Of a stretch of DNA of 7,101 nt, positions 6,384-7,101 are shown piece after piece. A model generated the notes under the pieces. That model was not told where the DNA came from and made no database searches. It was given only the letters and a program-made list of their open reading frames with translations. Origin of the DNA: Bacteroidota bacterium. Lineage in GTDB: Bacteria; Bacteroidota; Rhodothermia; Rhodothermales; UBA10348. The position numbers and the translations under genes are program-made. How positions within the stretch are numbered: position 1 is the first letter of the stretch; every line of letters starts with the position of its first letter. The stretch spans positions 1 to 7,101 of the forward strand of contig JACZYK010000134.1 in the NCBI GenBank assembly GCA_022571135.1. Reading direction: 5' to 3'.

Positions 6384-7101
6384 ATGCGACTCTTCGGGCG
6401 TTCTTTCATCTTCCTGTTTTCATCAGTTCTGTTGGCATCCTGTGGGGAATCGGACCAGACAAGCTGGAAACGCGGAAATCTTCATACGCATTCCTTCTGG
6501 AGCGATGGCGATGACTTTCCCGAATCCATTCTCGCGTGGTACCGAGATAACGGTTACGACTTCGTCGCGATATCGGATCACAATACGCTCGCCGATACGA
6601 ATCGGTGGATTCAATTTGATACGACTTCATCAAGGTATCCGACGTTTGTCGAGTACGTGGAAAGATTCGGTTCGGCGTGGGTGGAGTCCGAAATCGCCGG
6701 AGATTCCGTAAGTGTCCGACTGAAGCGTTTCGAGGAGTACAAGTCTTTATTTGACGATCCAGGGCATTTTCTCGTAATCCGAGCCGAGGAGATCACGGAC
6801 CGATTCGAGGACAAGCCGATTCATGTCAATGCGACGAATATTGACGAGTTCATCGCGCCGCAGGGGGGCTCAAGCGTTCTGGACGTTATGCAGCGCAACG
6901 TAAACGCAGTGCTGGAACAGCGTGAACGAACCGGCCGGCCCATGATTCCTCACATTAACCACCCGAATTTCGGCTGGGCGATCGGAGCGCTGGAATTGGC
7001 GGCGTTGGAAGGAGAACGATTTATCGAGGTCTATAACGGGCACCCCGCCGTTCACAACGAGGGCGATTCCACGCGTCCCAGCGTAGAAAATATGTGGGAT
7101 A
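6384..7101 (+). CDS. PHP-domain lipoprotein (predicted metal-dependent phosphoesterase), C-terminus beyond window
   Basis: The frame is open from ATG 6384 to the window end (239 residues plus one base). Residues 1-19 form a lipoprotein signal peptide with an early Arg, a hydrophobic core and the lipobox LASC, placing the lipidated cysteine at C20; Gly follows it, with no Asp retention signal. The PHP domain follows: GNLHTHSFWSDG (31-42; H34, H36, D41), the ISDHN motif (63-67; D65, H66), RAEEIT (133-138, with the metal-binding Glu), H147, and PHINHP (189-194; H190, H193), then EVYNGH (215-220). These are the usual metal ligands of the polymerase and histidinol phosphatase fold, which binds up to three metal ions and hydrolyses phosphoesters. 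About 65 residues between ISDHN and RAEEIT are longer than in minimal PHP proteins. Export implies an extracytoplasmic substrate, which is unknown. It follows the WbqC-family gene by 18 bp. Confidence 0.88.
   Translation, partial: MRLFGRSFIFLFSSVLLASCGESDQTSWKRGNLHTHSFWSDGDDFPESILAWYRDNGYDFVAISDHNTLADTNRWIQFDTTSSRYPTFVEYVERFGSAWVESEIAGDSVSVRLKRFEEYKSLFDDPGHFLVIRAEEITDRFEDKPIHVNATNIDEFIAPQGGSSVLDVMQRNVNAVLEQRERTGRPMIPHINHPNFGWAIGALELAALEGERFIEVYNGHPAVHNEGDSTRPSVENMWD

Noticed and set aside
6423..6711. Short frames on both strands inside the PHP lipoprotein region
   Set aside because: They overlap a long frame with lipobox and PHP metal motifs and have no domain content.

Overview
The window is a compact bacterial chromosome segment with seven protein genes; the two at the ends run off the window. 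I found no rRNA, tRNA, CRISPR array or transposase. The organism is most likely a member of the Bacteroidota/Rhodothermota-like (FCB) lineage with moderate GC. Three points suggest this: PurN carries a GGKGMYG insertion next to its catalytic NIHP motif, which I recall as typical of that group; purH lies directly beside an mre gene; and most starts lack a Shine-Dalgarno sequence. The phylum is an inference.

Minus strand (about 1-5475), in transcription order: ldcA (S66 LD-carboxypeptidase), purN (GAR transformylase), purH (bifunctional AICAR transformylase/IMP cyclohydrolase), mreC (cell-shape protein), hslV (proteasome-like peptidase) and a 3'-truncated NYN-domain gene. purN and purH are 18 bp apart and form a purine-synthesis pair. 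The other gaps are 63-160 bp, so these genes may be only loosely co-transcribed. The set mixes nucleotide synthesis, peptidoglycan/cell-shape functions, proteolysis and a probable RNA-directed nuclease.

Plus strand (about 5697-7101): a WbqC-family gene followed 18 bp later by a PHP-domain lipoprotein gene that is cut by the window end. They diverge from ldcA across a 221-bp intergenic region.

The most unusual signal is a 29-bp direct repeat present twice (2185-2213 and 5630-5658, 26/29 identical). It can fold into a bulged hairpin, and two of its three differences are a compensatory change of one outer base pair. The copies bracket the purH-purN-ldcA block, and one sits exactly between purH and mreC, where mreB is usually found in Bacteroidota. 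mreB and mreD are absent beside mreC, and hslU is not beside hslV. No complete new system is evident; the rest is recognisable housekeeping and envelope gene content.
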